64,000 bases of DNA from assembly GCA_029215795.1 (NCBI GenBank), contig JARDYH010000001.1, positions 397,395,154 to 397,459,153 on the forward strand, in the 5' to 3' direction. Positions 59,253-63,339 of the stretch are shown one piece after another. The notes beneath the pieces are model-generated. The model was not told the origin of the DNA, made no database searches, and saw nothing but the letters and a program-made list of their open reading frames with translations. Every line of letters begins with the position of its first letter. Position 1 is the first letter of the stretch. This stretch comes from Anniella stebbinsi (taxonomy: Eukaryota; Chordata; Lepidosauria; Squamata; Anniellidae). Position numbers and translations under genes: made by a program.

Positions 59253-61926
59253 CCATTTTGGCATATAAATTTGATAAATAAATAATCTTGGCTCCAATCC
59301 CCACACCCGCCTTCATATAAAGGTTGAAGCCATCCTTGGACATTTCTATGCCACTTAGGGCTTTATATGTCAAAACCTCCACCTTGAATTGGGCTTGGTA
59401 ACAAATAGACAGCCACTGCAACTCTTTAAGGATTGGTGTTATATGGTCTCGTGCAGCTGGCCCTGTCAACATTGACACAGCTGCATTTTGCACAAACTGC
59501 AATCTGTGGACTACTTCCAAGGGCAGCTTCACATAAAGCGCATCACAGTATTCTACACGGGAGGTTACCAGGGTGTGAATTAGTGCAGCCAAGCTATCCC
59601 TGTCCAGGAGCAGCTCTTGCTGGTGAACCAGCTGGAGCAGGAAAACGGCACTCTGCTCCGCTGCAGCCACTTGGTCCTCTAGTGACAAGGTATTTATTTA
59701 TTTATTTATTTATTTATTACATTTGTATACCGCCCCATAGCCGAAGCTCTGAACAATAAGGTACCCGCAGACTACATCCCTGCTGCTTCAGGAGAAGTGC
59801 AACCCCACGCAGTGCAGGCTGCTCCTCTAATTCCTGGCTCTGGAAGCTATGAATCCACAGCACCTCCAACCTGCCGGGTTTCAAGTTCAATTTACTGGCC
59901 CTCATCCAACCCATCTCTGCCTCCAAGCCCCAATCAAACAGCTGCACAGCTGCACCTATTTCTGAGAGAAGGAACAGTTAGAGCTGGGCATCACCCACAT
60001 ACTAATGGCACCTAACTCCATCTCCCCGCTATTTATAAGCCTTTATTTTATCATGCCAGCATGGAGTTGAGTTTGAAATATCAGCTTAGGAAAAAGCAGG
60101 TATGATTGCAATTAGGATGAAATTCTGTCATTTTACTAAAATGTCCACATTTCTCATGTTCTTTGCCTTGTTGGGTTATTGGTAAGTATTGACGTTCACC
60201 ACATTTACTGGAACAGATCCAGGGCCAGCCCTTACCTTTAGGCAAAGTGAAGCAGTCGCCTCAGTCAGCACAAGCTGGGAGGTGGCAGTAAAGTGTTGGA
60301 GGAAAGAGTTGGGGGCCAAACAGCCTGCCTTGCACCCCCTAAGTTGCCTGCTACCTTCTGGTATGGTGGAGGATGTTGTCCCATCAGCAGTGTTGAGGAA
60401 AGATTCAACTGCCAGACCAGTCAGCCTTTGTACATGGAATGGGAGGGGGCGCCATGTTGCCCTTTGCTTCAGGCAACAAAATGACTTGAGTCGGCTCTGG
60501 TCCTATGAGCGACCTCACTCCAAGCCAAGCAAATTATTTTATCTCACACTTTCAAGAATCAGCTCACAGAGACAAAGCCAGAGACCAAACACTGGTGATT
60601 TCTCAAAGAACCTAACTGACCCATTCTCAGTAGCACTGACCACGTAGGGCTGCTTCTCAAAGTCCCTTGCCTTGGCCAAACATGTCACAGATGCAGTGTG
60701 ACCAAAGAGCATTTGCTTCGATGAAATCTAGAAGGGCAAAAAAATAATCATGTGACAATGTCAATGTGGCCGTTTTCTTACAACACATTAAAAACATAGG
60801 AAGAGTCCCGACGCTGGTCAGGCCAAGGGTCCATCTAGTCCAGCTTTCTGTTCTCTCAGTGGCCAATCAGTTGCCCCAATGGAAGCCCCACAAGTATAGA
60901 ATCATAGAATCATGGAGTTGGAAGGAACCACAAGGATCATCTAGTCCAACCCTCTGCGATGTGCAGGAAAACCAATTAACCATCCATGAGAGGTGGCCGA
61001 CCAGCCTCTTCTTAAAAACCTTCACAGCTGGAGAACCCACAACCTCCAGAGGTAGACTTGTTCCACTGTTGTACAGATCTTACTGTCAGGAAGTTTTTCC
61101 TTATATTTAATCGAAATCCTAGGTAGCTGTATTTCAGGTCCTTCTTTCTGTGGCAATGACGTGAGTGTCATAGCACCTTCCTGCTCATTGATAGCAAGAT
61201 TTGACCTCATGGATGAGAGCAGAGACATGGGGAATGGTCATAGGCGTGTGCAGCTCATTTCATTAGTCTTTGCACCTTAGAGGCCCTGATTGGAGCAGTG
61301 GGGGTGAGAAAGTTTGCTTTCCAGGGCCTCCAGAAAGTGCGTAGTTCCCCAGGGATGCTAATGGTGGCTTTCCGGAGGATTCCCCATCTTCTTTAAACGC
61401 CCCAATTCGAGCAGGAAAGCGGAGGTGGCCCTGGAAAATTAGGATGTGCCTGGGCACACCCAGCACACCCTGTACGCACGCCTATGGAAATGGTGTTCTT
61501 CTAAGAGGAATTGAAGAGGGGTTGGAGACAAGCAACGATGGGTTCTGCTGTTATTATGAGCCCCCCATAATAGGATACCTGTGTGTGTTTTAGGTACCAT
61601 TTCCCACCCCCAACTCATGACCCTGCAGTAGAAAGTGGGTATTCAAAAATACAACTAACACCAGTAGATCACAGTTTCTTCAGCTACTGGGAGTGGGGCA
61701 GGAATGAGCGGGTGCAAGGAAAGGAAGGAGGACAAGATAGGGGGAAGTACAGCTGGCCTACAACATCTCAAACCTTTAATTCTGATGACATATCCCAGAG
61801 ACATAGCTGCCCCTCTTGACTTCCTGTAACGATGGTCCTCTGGTCCTCTGTGATCAGGATGGCTGTGATGCTATGGGCCGGGGCTCGTTTCCCCCACAAT
61901 GTCACAACCTGAACAGAGCCCTTCAT
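15928..61926 (-). CDS. WDR72: WDR72, WD repeat-containing protein 72 (17 coding exons, 3' end missing)
   Basis: Exons, in transcript order: 61926-61774, 60727-60621, 58632-58554, 56989-56815, 56129-56053, 54889-54770, 53919-53774, 52813-52717, 51219-51078, 50031-49786, 47214-46994, 44593-44398, 38796-38582, 20478-19670, 17750-17665, 16790-16708, 16084-15928. All junctions are GT-AG, the phases agree, and the join gives 1036 codons plus one base without a stop. Seen: an N-terminal half of WD40 repeats with motifs such as [26 protein letters not shown] and IYIWDIETG, then a Ser/Lys-rich linker and a conserved C-terminal block ([32 protein letters not shown]-like LISCWRDQ). Known for the family: WDR72 is the paralogue of WDR7 (rabconnectin-3 beta). 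Human mutations cause hypomaturation amelogenesis imperfecta and distal renal tubular acidosis, and a role in vesicle trafficking and V-ATPase regulation is proposed. WDR7 is less likely, because it is longer and the residues match WDR72 better from memory. The last ~65 residues, expected to begin with a split Glu and Trp, were not found. Confidence 0.93.
16708..16790 (-). CDS. WDR72: WDR72 coding exon 16 (residues 957-984)
   Basis: An 83-bp exon encoding (Y)[20 protein letters not shown] and WRDQSIE. The block [10 protein letters not shown] is identical to the mammalian protein. The acceptor is TATTTTTCAG and the donor ATAGAG|GTAGGA, phase 0. Confidence 0.93.
16987..17420 (+). mobile_element. 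(AT)n tract and two L2-like LINE 3' ends
   Basis: After (AT)17 at 16987-17020 comes GAGAGCTTCGGATATTGGGC with an AATAAATAAAATAA tail. A second fragment follows, with CTGGAATACCCTCCCCAAAG and the tail AATTAATAAATTG. Both match the end of the L2-like LINE at 62600-63235. They lie in the intron between coding exons 15 and 16. Confidence 0.7.
17665..17750 (-). CDS. WDR72: WDR72 coding exon 15 (residues 928-956)
   Basis: A poorly conserved 86-bp exon encoding (S)[20 protein letters not shown] and STSNESAE. It is supported by exact phase on both sides (AG|T before, T|AC after), acceptor TTTTCTTTAG, donor GAAT|GTGAGT, and position between two well-recognised exons. Confidence 0.8.
18700..18785 (+). 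mobile_element. CR1-type LINE, terminal fragment
   Basis: It shows GGACTTGATGGCCTTATAAG, CCCCTTCCAACTCTACTATT and the terminal ATTCTATGATTCTATGA direct repeats that mark the CR1 3' end. Confidence 0.85.
19670..20478 (-). CDS. WDR72: WDR72 coding exon 14 (residues 659-927), largest exon
   Basis: The open frame runs through all 809 bp. It holds [30 protein letters not shown], a Lys-rich basic patch ([14 protein letters not shown]), then [24 protein letters not shown] and [20 protein letters not shown]. The LPWGVD and LMLPGW motifs are shared by WDR7 and WDR72. The acceptor TTTTCTTTCAG is preceded directly by an ATT microsatellite. The donor is ACCAG|GTAAGG, and the AG joins T to make Ser. Confidence 0.96.
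20487..20533. repeat. (AAT)n microsatellite against the exon 14 acceptor
   Basis: About 15 AAT units lie only some 9 nt beyond the exon 14 splice acceptor. On the transcript strand it is an (ATT)n tract running straight into TTTTCTTTCAG. Confidence 0.96.
20540..21260 (-). mobile_element. L2-like LINE, antisense remnants with a CR1 end
   Basis: It contains antisense L2-type text (GCCAATGAAGGTGGCATAAA, CTGGCTGCTGCGTTTTGGAT). A sense CR1 end at about 20880-20945 (GGTTGGCCTAGATAACCTCT) interrupts it. All of it is intronic and broken. Confidence 0.6.
22152..22385. mobile_element. TIR element of the ATCTACAC family
   Basis: The ends GGCCAGATCTACATCAAGCA and TGCTTGGTGAAGATCTGGCC are inverted, and the interior has several GGTATGAAAG and CTTTCATACC arms. 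It directly borders the next element, whose target triplet TTA starts one base after this element ends. Confidence 0.75.
22389..22788. mobile_element. 400-bp Harbinger-like miniature element, TTA target duplication
   Basis: The ends GAGTGTCATCAG and CTGATGACGCTC are inverted, and TTA flanks both sides (22386-22388 and 22789-22791). It includes a 43-bp tandem duplication of GGTCATTGTTTAC text (22628-22713). It has no coding capacity, so a transposase from elsewhere would be needed. Confidence 0.8.
23815..23910 (-). mobile_element. tRNA-derived SINE head
   Basis: On the minus strand it reads CATAGCTCAATGGTGTGTGA, then GGTCCTAGGTTCACTTCC. These are A-box and B-box positions of a tRNA-like promoter. 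The piece is short and diverged. Confidence 0.6.
24143..24480 (-). mobile_element. CR1-type LINE fragment, antisense
   Basis: It begins GAACATAAGAAGTGCCATGC and CCAAAGGTCCATCTAGTCCA and runs through AATTTATCCAACCCCCTTTT, CATCTTGTGGTAGTGAATTC and CTGTGTGAAGAAGG. This is the antisense CR1 3' region, also at 40650 and 45667. Confidence 0.85.
24978..25604. mobile_element. Cluster of TA-flanked palindromic elements
   Basis: It starts GGCTGACCATATG after TA and ends CTGGTCAGCC before TA. At least two diverged units of the 1492-1807 family lie inside, with internal boundaries near 25108 and 25432, each again using the GGTGACCAGATAAAATCC or GGTCAGCC terminus. Confidence 0.7.
26160..26645. other. Unique-looking intronic sequence, possible conserved element
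   Basis: No repeat signature, no microsatellite and no plausible exon with splice sites was found. The text looks undecayed and of balanced composition (for example the stretch around AATTAAAGTGGGGACTGC). Conservation is a guess that needs alignment. Confidence 0.2.
27100..27510 (-). mobile_element. L2-like LINE fragment, antisense
   Basis: The minus strand encodes a broken reverse-transcriptase C-terminal segment with [15 protein letters not shown], the typical LQxVQNAAARLLTG motif. The flanking text (GAGCTGTTCCAAATTCTGGA) is antisense of the WNxLP region. Confidence 0.7.
27660..28255 (+). mobile_element. CR1-type LINE, 3' end with open C-terminal RT frame
   Basis: An open frame of about 200 codons holds [53 protein letters not shown] and [16 protein letters not shown], the C-terminal end of CR1 ORF2. 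After it comes GGATGGCCTCATAGGCCCCT and an ATTCTATGATAAA-like terminus. The copy is 5'-truncated, as usual for LINE insertions. The upstream ORF2 catalytic part is absent. Confidence 0.88.
28350..28362. repeat. G homopolymer
   Basis: A run of about 13 G. The interval 28363-29034 shows no other recognised feature. Confidence 0.9.
29035..29214 (+). mobile_element. CR1-type LINE 3' end, first part of a split copy
   Basis: GGATTAGACAAATTCATGGA and ATCAATGGCTACTGTTCATG are typical. The copy breaks off at CTCATGTCCTGCTTG and appears to resume at 32688 with TGGGCTTCTTGGAGGCATCT, as judged from the uninterrupted relative at 49325-49505. Confidence 0.75.
29940..29977. repeat. (AT)n microsatellite inside the hAT-like element
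   Basis: About 38 bp of AT, followed by a short CT-rich then GT-rich stretch. Confidence 0.95.
30258..30551. repeat. 98-bp tandem repeat, three units
   Basis: Units beginning CCCTCTCACACATTTTATTT start at 30258, 30356 and 30454, nearly identical. A fourth, degenerate unit starts near 30624. They lie inside the hAT-like element. Confidence 0.92.
30676..31020. repeat. About 45-bp tandem repeat, degenerate
   Basis: Repeated blocks GTGCCTACCTCTACCCTGAA, CGTGACTTTTTATTTATTTG and CCAA, at least six, grow shorter toward the right. They are internal to the hAT-like element. Confidence 0.85.
32688..32915 (+). mobile_element. CR1-type LINE 3' end, second part, itself interrupted
   Basis: The text TGGGCTTCTTGGAGGCATCT resumes the CR1 copy from 29214. 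It is cut by the TIR element at 32708-32826 and continues TTGATCACTGTC to GATGGAGCTTCAGGGGTCTT. Confidence 0.7.
32708..32826. mobile_element. Short TIR element of the ATCTACAC family in CR1
   Basis: The ends GCCAGATCTACACCAAGG and GTGTAGATCCTGCCC are inverted. TGG occurs on both sides, in agreement with a 3-bp duplication of the CR1 text CATCTGGTTG. Confidence 0.7.
33225..33285. repeat. (GGAA)n microsatellite
   Basis: About 60 bp of imperfect GGAA/GAAAG repeats. The flanks to 33550 hold nothing recognised. Confidence 0.9.
33570..33925. repeat. CpG-rich palindrome-bearing element, possible DNA transposon
   Basis: It contains a perfect 18-bp palindrome CGATTATGCGCATAATCG at 33877-33894, a near copy at 33681-33698, and many AAGCGC and TGCGC motifs. 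CpG density is far above the surrounding intron. The ends are uncertain (only CCTCTA is inverted). No known gene. Confidence 0.5.
33987..34947 (+). repeat. Solo-LTR-like sequence
   Basis: It begins TGTTGTGAG and ends TCACAACA, a TG...CA pair with an 8-bp inverted repeat. A TATA-like TTTTATAT lies at 34223 and an AATAAA at 34863. Flanking 5-bp sequences do not match, and no internal genes or second LTR were seen, so this is only a candidate. Confidence 0.4.
35062..35083. repeat. (CA)n microsatellite
   Basis: A short CA run. A related GA run lies at 35313-35332. Confidence 0.85.
35385..35545. repeat. Foldback element, copy 2
   Basis: The order of blocks is the same as at 12110-12330: CGCCTCGCTG, AAAAAAAGT, CCCAACTTTTT, then arms GGGGGTTTGCCCCTGC and CCAGGGCAAACCCC. 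The arms differ in sequence from copy 1 but the architecture is preserved. Confidence 0.5.
36350..37050. other. Intronic stretch without recognised features
   Basis: Neither repeat text nor a convincing exon was seen. Composition is balanced and unbroken by microsatellites, so this is one of the few unique-looking blocks of the 18-kb intron. Function unknown. Confidence 0.25.
37551..38173. mobile_element. 623-bp Harbinger-like element with TAA target duplication
   Basis: The ends GAGCTCCATCACACC and GGTGTGATGGAGGTC are inverted with one mismatch, and TAA flanks both sides (37548-37550 and 38174-38176), which fits the classical TWA target of PIF/Harbinger. Its left part matches the reverse complement of the right part of 52874-53473 (ATGCCTGGT, ACTCACATGA, GGTGCCTGTCCTGC-like text). 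Confidence 0.85.
38582..38796 (-). CDS. WDR72: WDR72 coding exon 13 (residues 587-658), linker
   Basis: It continues the frame with [23 protein letters not shown]. This matches the mammalian GTLERHETGE region, but then diverges into a Ser-rich linker ([20 protein letters not shown]). The acceptor is CTTTGTTTAG and the donor CGTAGG|GTGAGT, phase 0. Low conservation is usual for this linker. Introns of 5.6 kb and 18.1 kb flank it. Confidence 0.88.
39430..39775 (+). mobile_element. CR1-type LINE 3' end with an antisense CR1 piece inside
   Basis: Sense text at 39430-39490 (GATCAATGGCTACTAGTCAT) and 39725-39772 (GGTCTGATCCAGTCTGGTCC) brackets antisense-looking text (ATTATTAGCTATCCCTCCAA, TTCTGCAAACTTGACAACGG). 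This fits one CR1 inserted into another. Confidence 0.6.
40191..40219. repeat. (AATC)n microsatellite
   Basis: About seven AATC units. Confidence 0.92.
40650..41150 (-). mobile_element. CR1-type LINE fragment, antisense
   Basis: It starts GTAAGAACATAAGCAGAGCC and GGTCCATCTAGTCCATTGCT and runs through TCTATCCAACCCCCTTTCAA and GTGTGAAGAAGCATTTCCTT. The minus strand translates to a broken CR1 C-terminus including [12 protein letters not shown]. Confidence 0.85.
42771..42788. repeat. G-rich homopolymer run
   Basis: About 18 bp almost entirely G. The surrounding 41150-44397 (intron between coding exons 12 and 13) shows no clear element apart from a GGGGT run near 43070. Confidence 0.85.
44398..44593 (-). 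CDS. WDR72: WDR72 coding exon 12 (residues 522-586)
   Basis: It encodes [20 protein letters not shown], then [20 protein letters not shown] and [15 protein letters not shown], the last clear WD40 blade of the N-terminal propeller. The acceptor is CTGTCTTTGCAG and the donor GACAG|GTAAAT. A CA microsatellite lies about 50 nt upstream of the acceptor. Confidence 0.96.
44646..44672. repeat. (CA)n microsatellite near the exon 12 acceptor
   Basis: About 27 bp of CA, some 50 nt outside the exon; on the transcript strand it is GT. Confidence 0.95.
45667..46470 (-). mobile_element. CR1-type LINE, 3' 0.8 kb, antisense
   Basis: The longest antisense CR1 copy. It starts CATAAGAACATAAGAGGAGC and its minus strand encodes [20 protein letters not shown] and [20 protein letters not shown] with frameshifts further on. 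Most of the intron between coding exons 11 and 12 is this copy. Confidence 0.88.
46994..47214 (-). CDS. WDR72: WDR72 coding exon 11 (residues 448-521)
   Basis: It holds a clear WD40 unit: [20 protein letters not shown], then [20 protein letters not shown] and [17 protein letters not shown]. The acceptor tract is a run of CCTT repeats ending CCAG. The donor is TACAGA|GTGAGT, phase 0. Confidence 0.95.
47319..47689. mobile_element. 371-bp Harbinger-like element with AGA target duplication
   Basis: The ends GAGGATCATCAGATGG and GTCAGATGATGCTC are inverted, and AGA flanks both sides (47316-47318 and 47690-47692). The interior has CTGCGCGCAGCAGGAAATCC and GACCTGCGAAAATCCG shared with the other copies. 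It lies about 100 bp upstream of coding exon 11. Confidence 0.8.
49136..49177. repeat. (ATT)n microsatellite at a repeat tail
   Basis: About 14 ATT units followed by AAATATCCTGCCTTTTTCCC, common 3'-tail text of squamate LINE/SINE elements. Confidence 0.93.
49325..49505 (+). mobile_element. CR1-type LINE 3' end
   Basis: AGGGCTGTTGCCCAGCCTCA, GTCCTTGTGGGCTTCCCATG, GGCTGGACTCGATGGGCCCC and CTGATCCAGCTTCAGGGCTA. This unbroken copy serves as reference for the split copy at 29035-32915. Confidence 0.8.
49786..50031 (-). CDS. WDR72: WDR72 coding exon 10 (residues 366-447)
   Basis: It starts with the split Glu and [21 protein letters not shown] Gly/Ala/Ser-rich loop follows, then [20 protein letters not shown] and the [16 protein letters not shown] end. 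The acceptor is CTCTGTAG and the donor GAAAG|GTGAGC; the G joins AC to give Asp. Confidence 0.94.
50225..50790. repeat. CpG-containing sequence, possible DNA-element remnant
   Basis: The start GGGGGAGTCTACACCACC resembles the TIRs of the Harbinger-like families. The interior is CpG-rich (TTACCGCAGG, GCCATTTCTACC, GCGCATCTGCGCTCG). No right terminus was found. It sits just upstream of coding exon 10 on the transcript. Confidence 0.35.
51078..51219 (-). CDS. WDR72: WDR72 coding exon 9 (residues 319-365)
   Basis: It encodes [20 protein letters not shown], then [20 protein letters not shown] and TLDGSPK, a very conserved segment with a WD40-like ending. The donor is CCGAAAG|GTTGAG. The acceptor tract GTTTGTTTGTTTTTAAACAG lies against an interspersed repeat. 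Confidence 0.95.
51228..51370. repeat. Interspersed repeat against the exon 9 acceptor
   Basis: The text GTTGCAGAAAAAAATAACAA, AGAGTCCTGTGACACTCTAA and GGCCGCTTCATCAGATGCAT matches a repeat common in reptiles; I cannot name its class. Its AAACAAACAAACA edge forms, on the minus strand, the T-rich tract of the exon 9 acceptor. Confidence 0.6.
52717..52813 (-). CDS. WDR72: WDR72 coding exon 8 (residues 286-318)
   Basis: A 97-bp exon for [20 protein letters not shown] and then [12 protein letters not shown] after the split Ser. The acceptor is CTTATTTAG-like (TTTATTTAG) and the donor ATAACAAG|GTAACA. It is less conserved than its neighbours but sits in the right phase and order. Confidence 0.88.
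52874..53473. mobile_element. 600-bp Harbinger-like element with TTT target duplication
   Basis: A perfect inverted pair GGGCTCCATCACACC and GGTGTGATGGAGCCC marks the ends, and TTT flanks both sides (52871-52873 and 53474-53476). It starts about 60 bp upstream of coding exon 8 on the transcript. It is non-coding and CpG-rich. Confidence 0.87.
53742..53757. repeat. Short (GT)n near the exon 7 donor
   Basis: Eight GT units begin 17 nt downstream of the exon 7 splice donor, reading CA on the transcript. Confidence 0.85.
53774..53919 (-). CDS. WDR72: WDR72 coding exon 7 (residues 238-285)
   Basis: It encodes [20 protein letters not shown], then [20 protein letters not shown] and GYIYQLLN, highly similar to the mammalian sequence. 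The donor AACAG|GTGGGG leaves AG, which makes Ser with the next exon. A short GT tract lies about 20 nt downstream of the donor. Confidence 0.95.
54770..54889 (-). CDS. WDR72: WDR72 coding exon 6 (residues 198-237)
   Basis: It encodes 40 residues starting [14 protein letters not shown], with the conserved core [18 protein letters not shown]. The acceptor is TGATATGCAG and the donor GGAAG|GTACAT, phase 0 at both ends. Confidence 0.94.
55130..55290 (-). mobile_element. L2-like LINE tail, antisense
   Basis: A (CATCAT) run is followed by TTATTTTTATGCAGCTTTTC and GTTCAAAGCAGCTCACAACA, typical antisense L2/SINE tail text. Confidence 0.55.
56053..56129 (-). CDS. WDR72: WDR72 coding exon 5 (residues 172-197)
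   Basis: A short 77-bp exon for [20 protein letters not shown] and SVSKIQ, with the classical WD ending of a blade (VWDLSS). The acceptor CCCCCCAG has a strong C tract. The donor is ATACAG|GTGAGG, phase 0. Confidence 0.94.
56270..56600 (+). mobile_element. CR1-type LINE 3' end
   Basis: It encodes the fragment [20 protein letters not shown] and [12 protein letters not shown], parallel to 27660-28255. It then ends with TGATGGCCTTAGAGCGCCCT and ATTCTATGACTCTATGA. It lies between coding exons 4 and 5. Confidence 0.85.
56815..56989 (-). CDS. WDR72: WDR72 coding exon 4 (residues 114-171)
   Basis: It begins [20 protein letters not shown], almost identical to the mammalian protein, and runs to VHSPRIQ. 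The acceptor is CTCTGCTCAG. The donor CAAG|GTAC leaves one base that joins AG of the next exon to make Glu. Confidence 0.95.
57330..57740 (+). repeat. Unclassified repeat-like sequence with acidic reading frame
   Basis: The plus strand reads [11 protein letters not shown] and a Gln/Glu/Ser-rich stretch. This is similar in style, though not in detail, to the retroelement-like insert at 29215-32687. The frame breaks at about 57500. Family unknown. Confidence 0.35.
57821..58454. mobile_element. Two TA-flanked palindromic elements almost head to tail
   Basis: Unit 1 is 57821-58129, unit 2 is 58139-58454. Each is about 310-316 bp and each is a palindrome of the 1492-1807 family with GGGTGACCATATG or GAGTAACCATATG ends. 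TA occurs at every boundary (57819, 58130, 58137, 58455). Only GGGCC plus TA pairs separate them. They sit about 100 bp from coding exon 3. Confidence 0.82.
58554..58632 (-). CDS. WDR72: WDR72 coding exon 3 (residues 88-113)
   Basis: This 79-bp exon completes WD40 repeat 2 with [20 protein letters not shown] and then RHTAIC. The acceptor is TTTTTTGGCAG and the donor ATCTGC|GTAAGT, phase 0. Translating it in another frame hides the match, so the exon was found through its splice sites and the expected protein order. Confidence 0.9.
59184..59250. repeat. (GT)n then (GA)n compound microsatellite
   Basis: About 29 bp of GT and 38 bp of GA, next to the antisense LINE copy that follows. Confidence 0.96.
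59330..60000 (-). mobile_element. L2-like LINE, antisense, with a second LINE tail inside
   Basis: The minus strand encodes [37 protein letters not shown] and [13 protein letters not shown], the C-terminal RT end of an L2-like LINE. A (TTTA)n run with TATACCGCCCCATAGCCGAA at 59692-59765 is the tail of another copy that interrupts it. Confidence 0.85.
60621..60727 (-). CDS. WDR72: WDR72 coding exon 2 (residues 52-87)
   Basis: It encodes [20 protein letters not shown] and continues through [16 protein letters not shown]: the GH and inner strands of WD40 repeat 2. The acceptor is CCCTTCTAG. The donor leaves a GG (AATGG|GTCAGT) that pairs with the G of the next exon to make Gly. Confidence 0.92.
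60785..61150 (-). mobile_element. Two adjoining antisense CR1 fragments
   Basis: 60785-60892 has GGTCCATCTAGTCCAGCTTT and GTGGCCAATCAG. 60895-61150 begins with AGAATCATAGAATCATGGAG and GGATCATCTAGTCCAACCCT and continues to CAGGAAGTTTTTCCTTATAT. They are different CR1 subfamilies side by side, upstream of coding exon 2. Confidence 0.85.
61774..61926 (-). CDS. WDR72: WDR72 coding exon 1 (residues 1-51)
   Basis: It starts [20 protein letters not shown], close to the human start. The ATG sits in a good context (CACCATGA). The acceptor TTATTTTCAG precedes 11 nt of 5' UTR (61927-61937), so a non-coding first exon must lie upstream, beyond what I can identify. The exon encodes the first WD40 unit, ending [10 protein letters not shown]. 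The donor is AAAG|GTTTGA with the codon boundary after the exon (phase 0). Confidence 0.93.
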
Positions 61927-61937
61927 GGTGAGCTAAC
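61927..61937 (-). other. WDR72: WDR72 5' UTR portion of the first coding exon
   Basis: Eleven bases lie between the acceptor CAG (complement of 61938-61940) and the ATG. They include the CACC just before the start codon. A spliced leader exon is implied, but none could be recognised in 61941-64000. Confidence 0.7.
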
Positions 61938-61984
61938 CTGAAAATAAAAGGAAGGCCTTTCATCAGCAGGTGGACCAGATGGAG

Positions 61985-62180
61985 ATATTTATGTATGTAA
62001 TAGACTTGGTGAGTGGCCACGAGTGACAGGGCCTTCTCGGTCATGGCATCACCCCTGTGGAATGCCCACCCCTGGGACACGCCATCGCTAACTGGGGGAA
62101 TCCCATTGCCTGGGAAGGAAACGTGGTTATTCAGGAACAATATGTTTAGGGCGAAATTGAGGTGGCGGGTTGCTCACATA
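61985..62180 (+). mobile_element. L2-like LINE fragment
   Basis: The plus strand reads RAFSVMASPLWNAHPWDTPS, the WNxLP-type C-terminal motif of L2-like LINEs. It lies just upstream of the first coding exon. Confidence 0.65.
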
Positions 62181-62599
62181 GGGAACCTTCAGGTCCTACC
62201 CAAAATAATTTGGGATTTTTCCTTCTTCAGGGAAACATGAGCAGAATGGGGGGAAGAGGTGGGAGCTATTACTCTCTGACAGTTTGTTGGAAAGGGACAA
62301 AATTGGGTTGGTGAGATACTCTTATGGGGAGCCAGGATTGTGGATTACTTACTTCCCATTCCCATTCATAATCTTGTAGTGCTACGGGGAGCCAGAAGAG
62401 GCGCGAGTAACAAGCTTCTCTCTTTTAAAACATTGGTAACACTCTGCCCTCCCCCAACTCTTAATACTGTATCAACAGATTATTATTTTTTATCAGACTC
62501 TCACTTTAAAGAGGCCAAATCTTTTCCTTCAAAATCAGATATTGCTCCGGTCACTCCTGAGCTTCACATAGCTTAGTAGCATGTGCTAAATTGCACTGG

Positions 62600-63235
62600 G
62601 GTTGACTATCCAGCACACTGCATTTTCGACATTAACCCATCACCCATGGTTAAAACAACGGGACCACATTATGCCAATCCTTTTCCAGCTTTACTGGCTG
62701 CCAGTCCAGGTCCAGGCCCGATTCAAAGTGCTGGTATTAACATTCAAAGCCCTAAACAGCTTGGGGCTAGGTTATCTGAAGGAATGCCTCCTCCCATACA
62801 TACCTGCCCAGACCCTAAGATCATCCTCATGGGTCCTTCCCCGTGAGCCCTTGCTAAAGGAAGTGAGGCAGGTGGCTACCAGGAAGAGGGCCTTCTCTGC
62901 TGTGGCACCCCAGCTGTGGAATGAGCTCCCTAGAGAGGTTTGCCTGGCACCTACATTATACTCCTTTAGGCGCCAGGTGAAGACCTTTTTATTTTCCCAG
63001 TATTTTAACAGTTCATCAAATTTTTAACTTTGCTGTTTAACTTTGTATTTTAAATCTGTATGAATTTCTGCATGACTGCTCGGTTTTATCCTGCTTGTGC
63101 TTTTATACTGTATTTTATATGGTGTTTTTATATTGTTGTTTGTTTTATATTTTGAATGGTTTAAATTTTTGTAAACTTCCCAGAGAGCATCGGCTATTGG
63201 GTGGTATAGAAATGCAATAAATAAATAAATCACAT
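62600..63235 (+). mobile_element. L2-like LINE, 3' end with intact tail
   Basis: An open frame of about 140 codons includes FKVLVLTFKALNSLGLGYLK, RKRAFSAVAPQLWNELPREV and FRRQVKTFLFSQ. It is followed by a T-rich 3' UTR and the tail GAGCATCGGCTATTGGGTGG and AATAAATAAATAAAT. It shows directly that this tail belongs to the L2-like family. Confidence 0.88.
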
Positions 63236-63339
63236 TCCAAAAATCACTGTCCTGCAACTGTTGCTGTTGCAGGAGCCCTGCAGCTGGAAAGGGGTGCAGG
63301 GTGGCAGTGGCCAGCCACCCAGCCACCATCAACCTGGTG

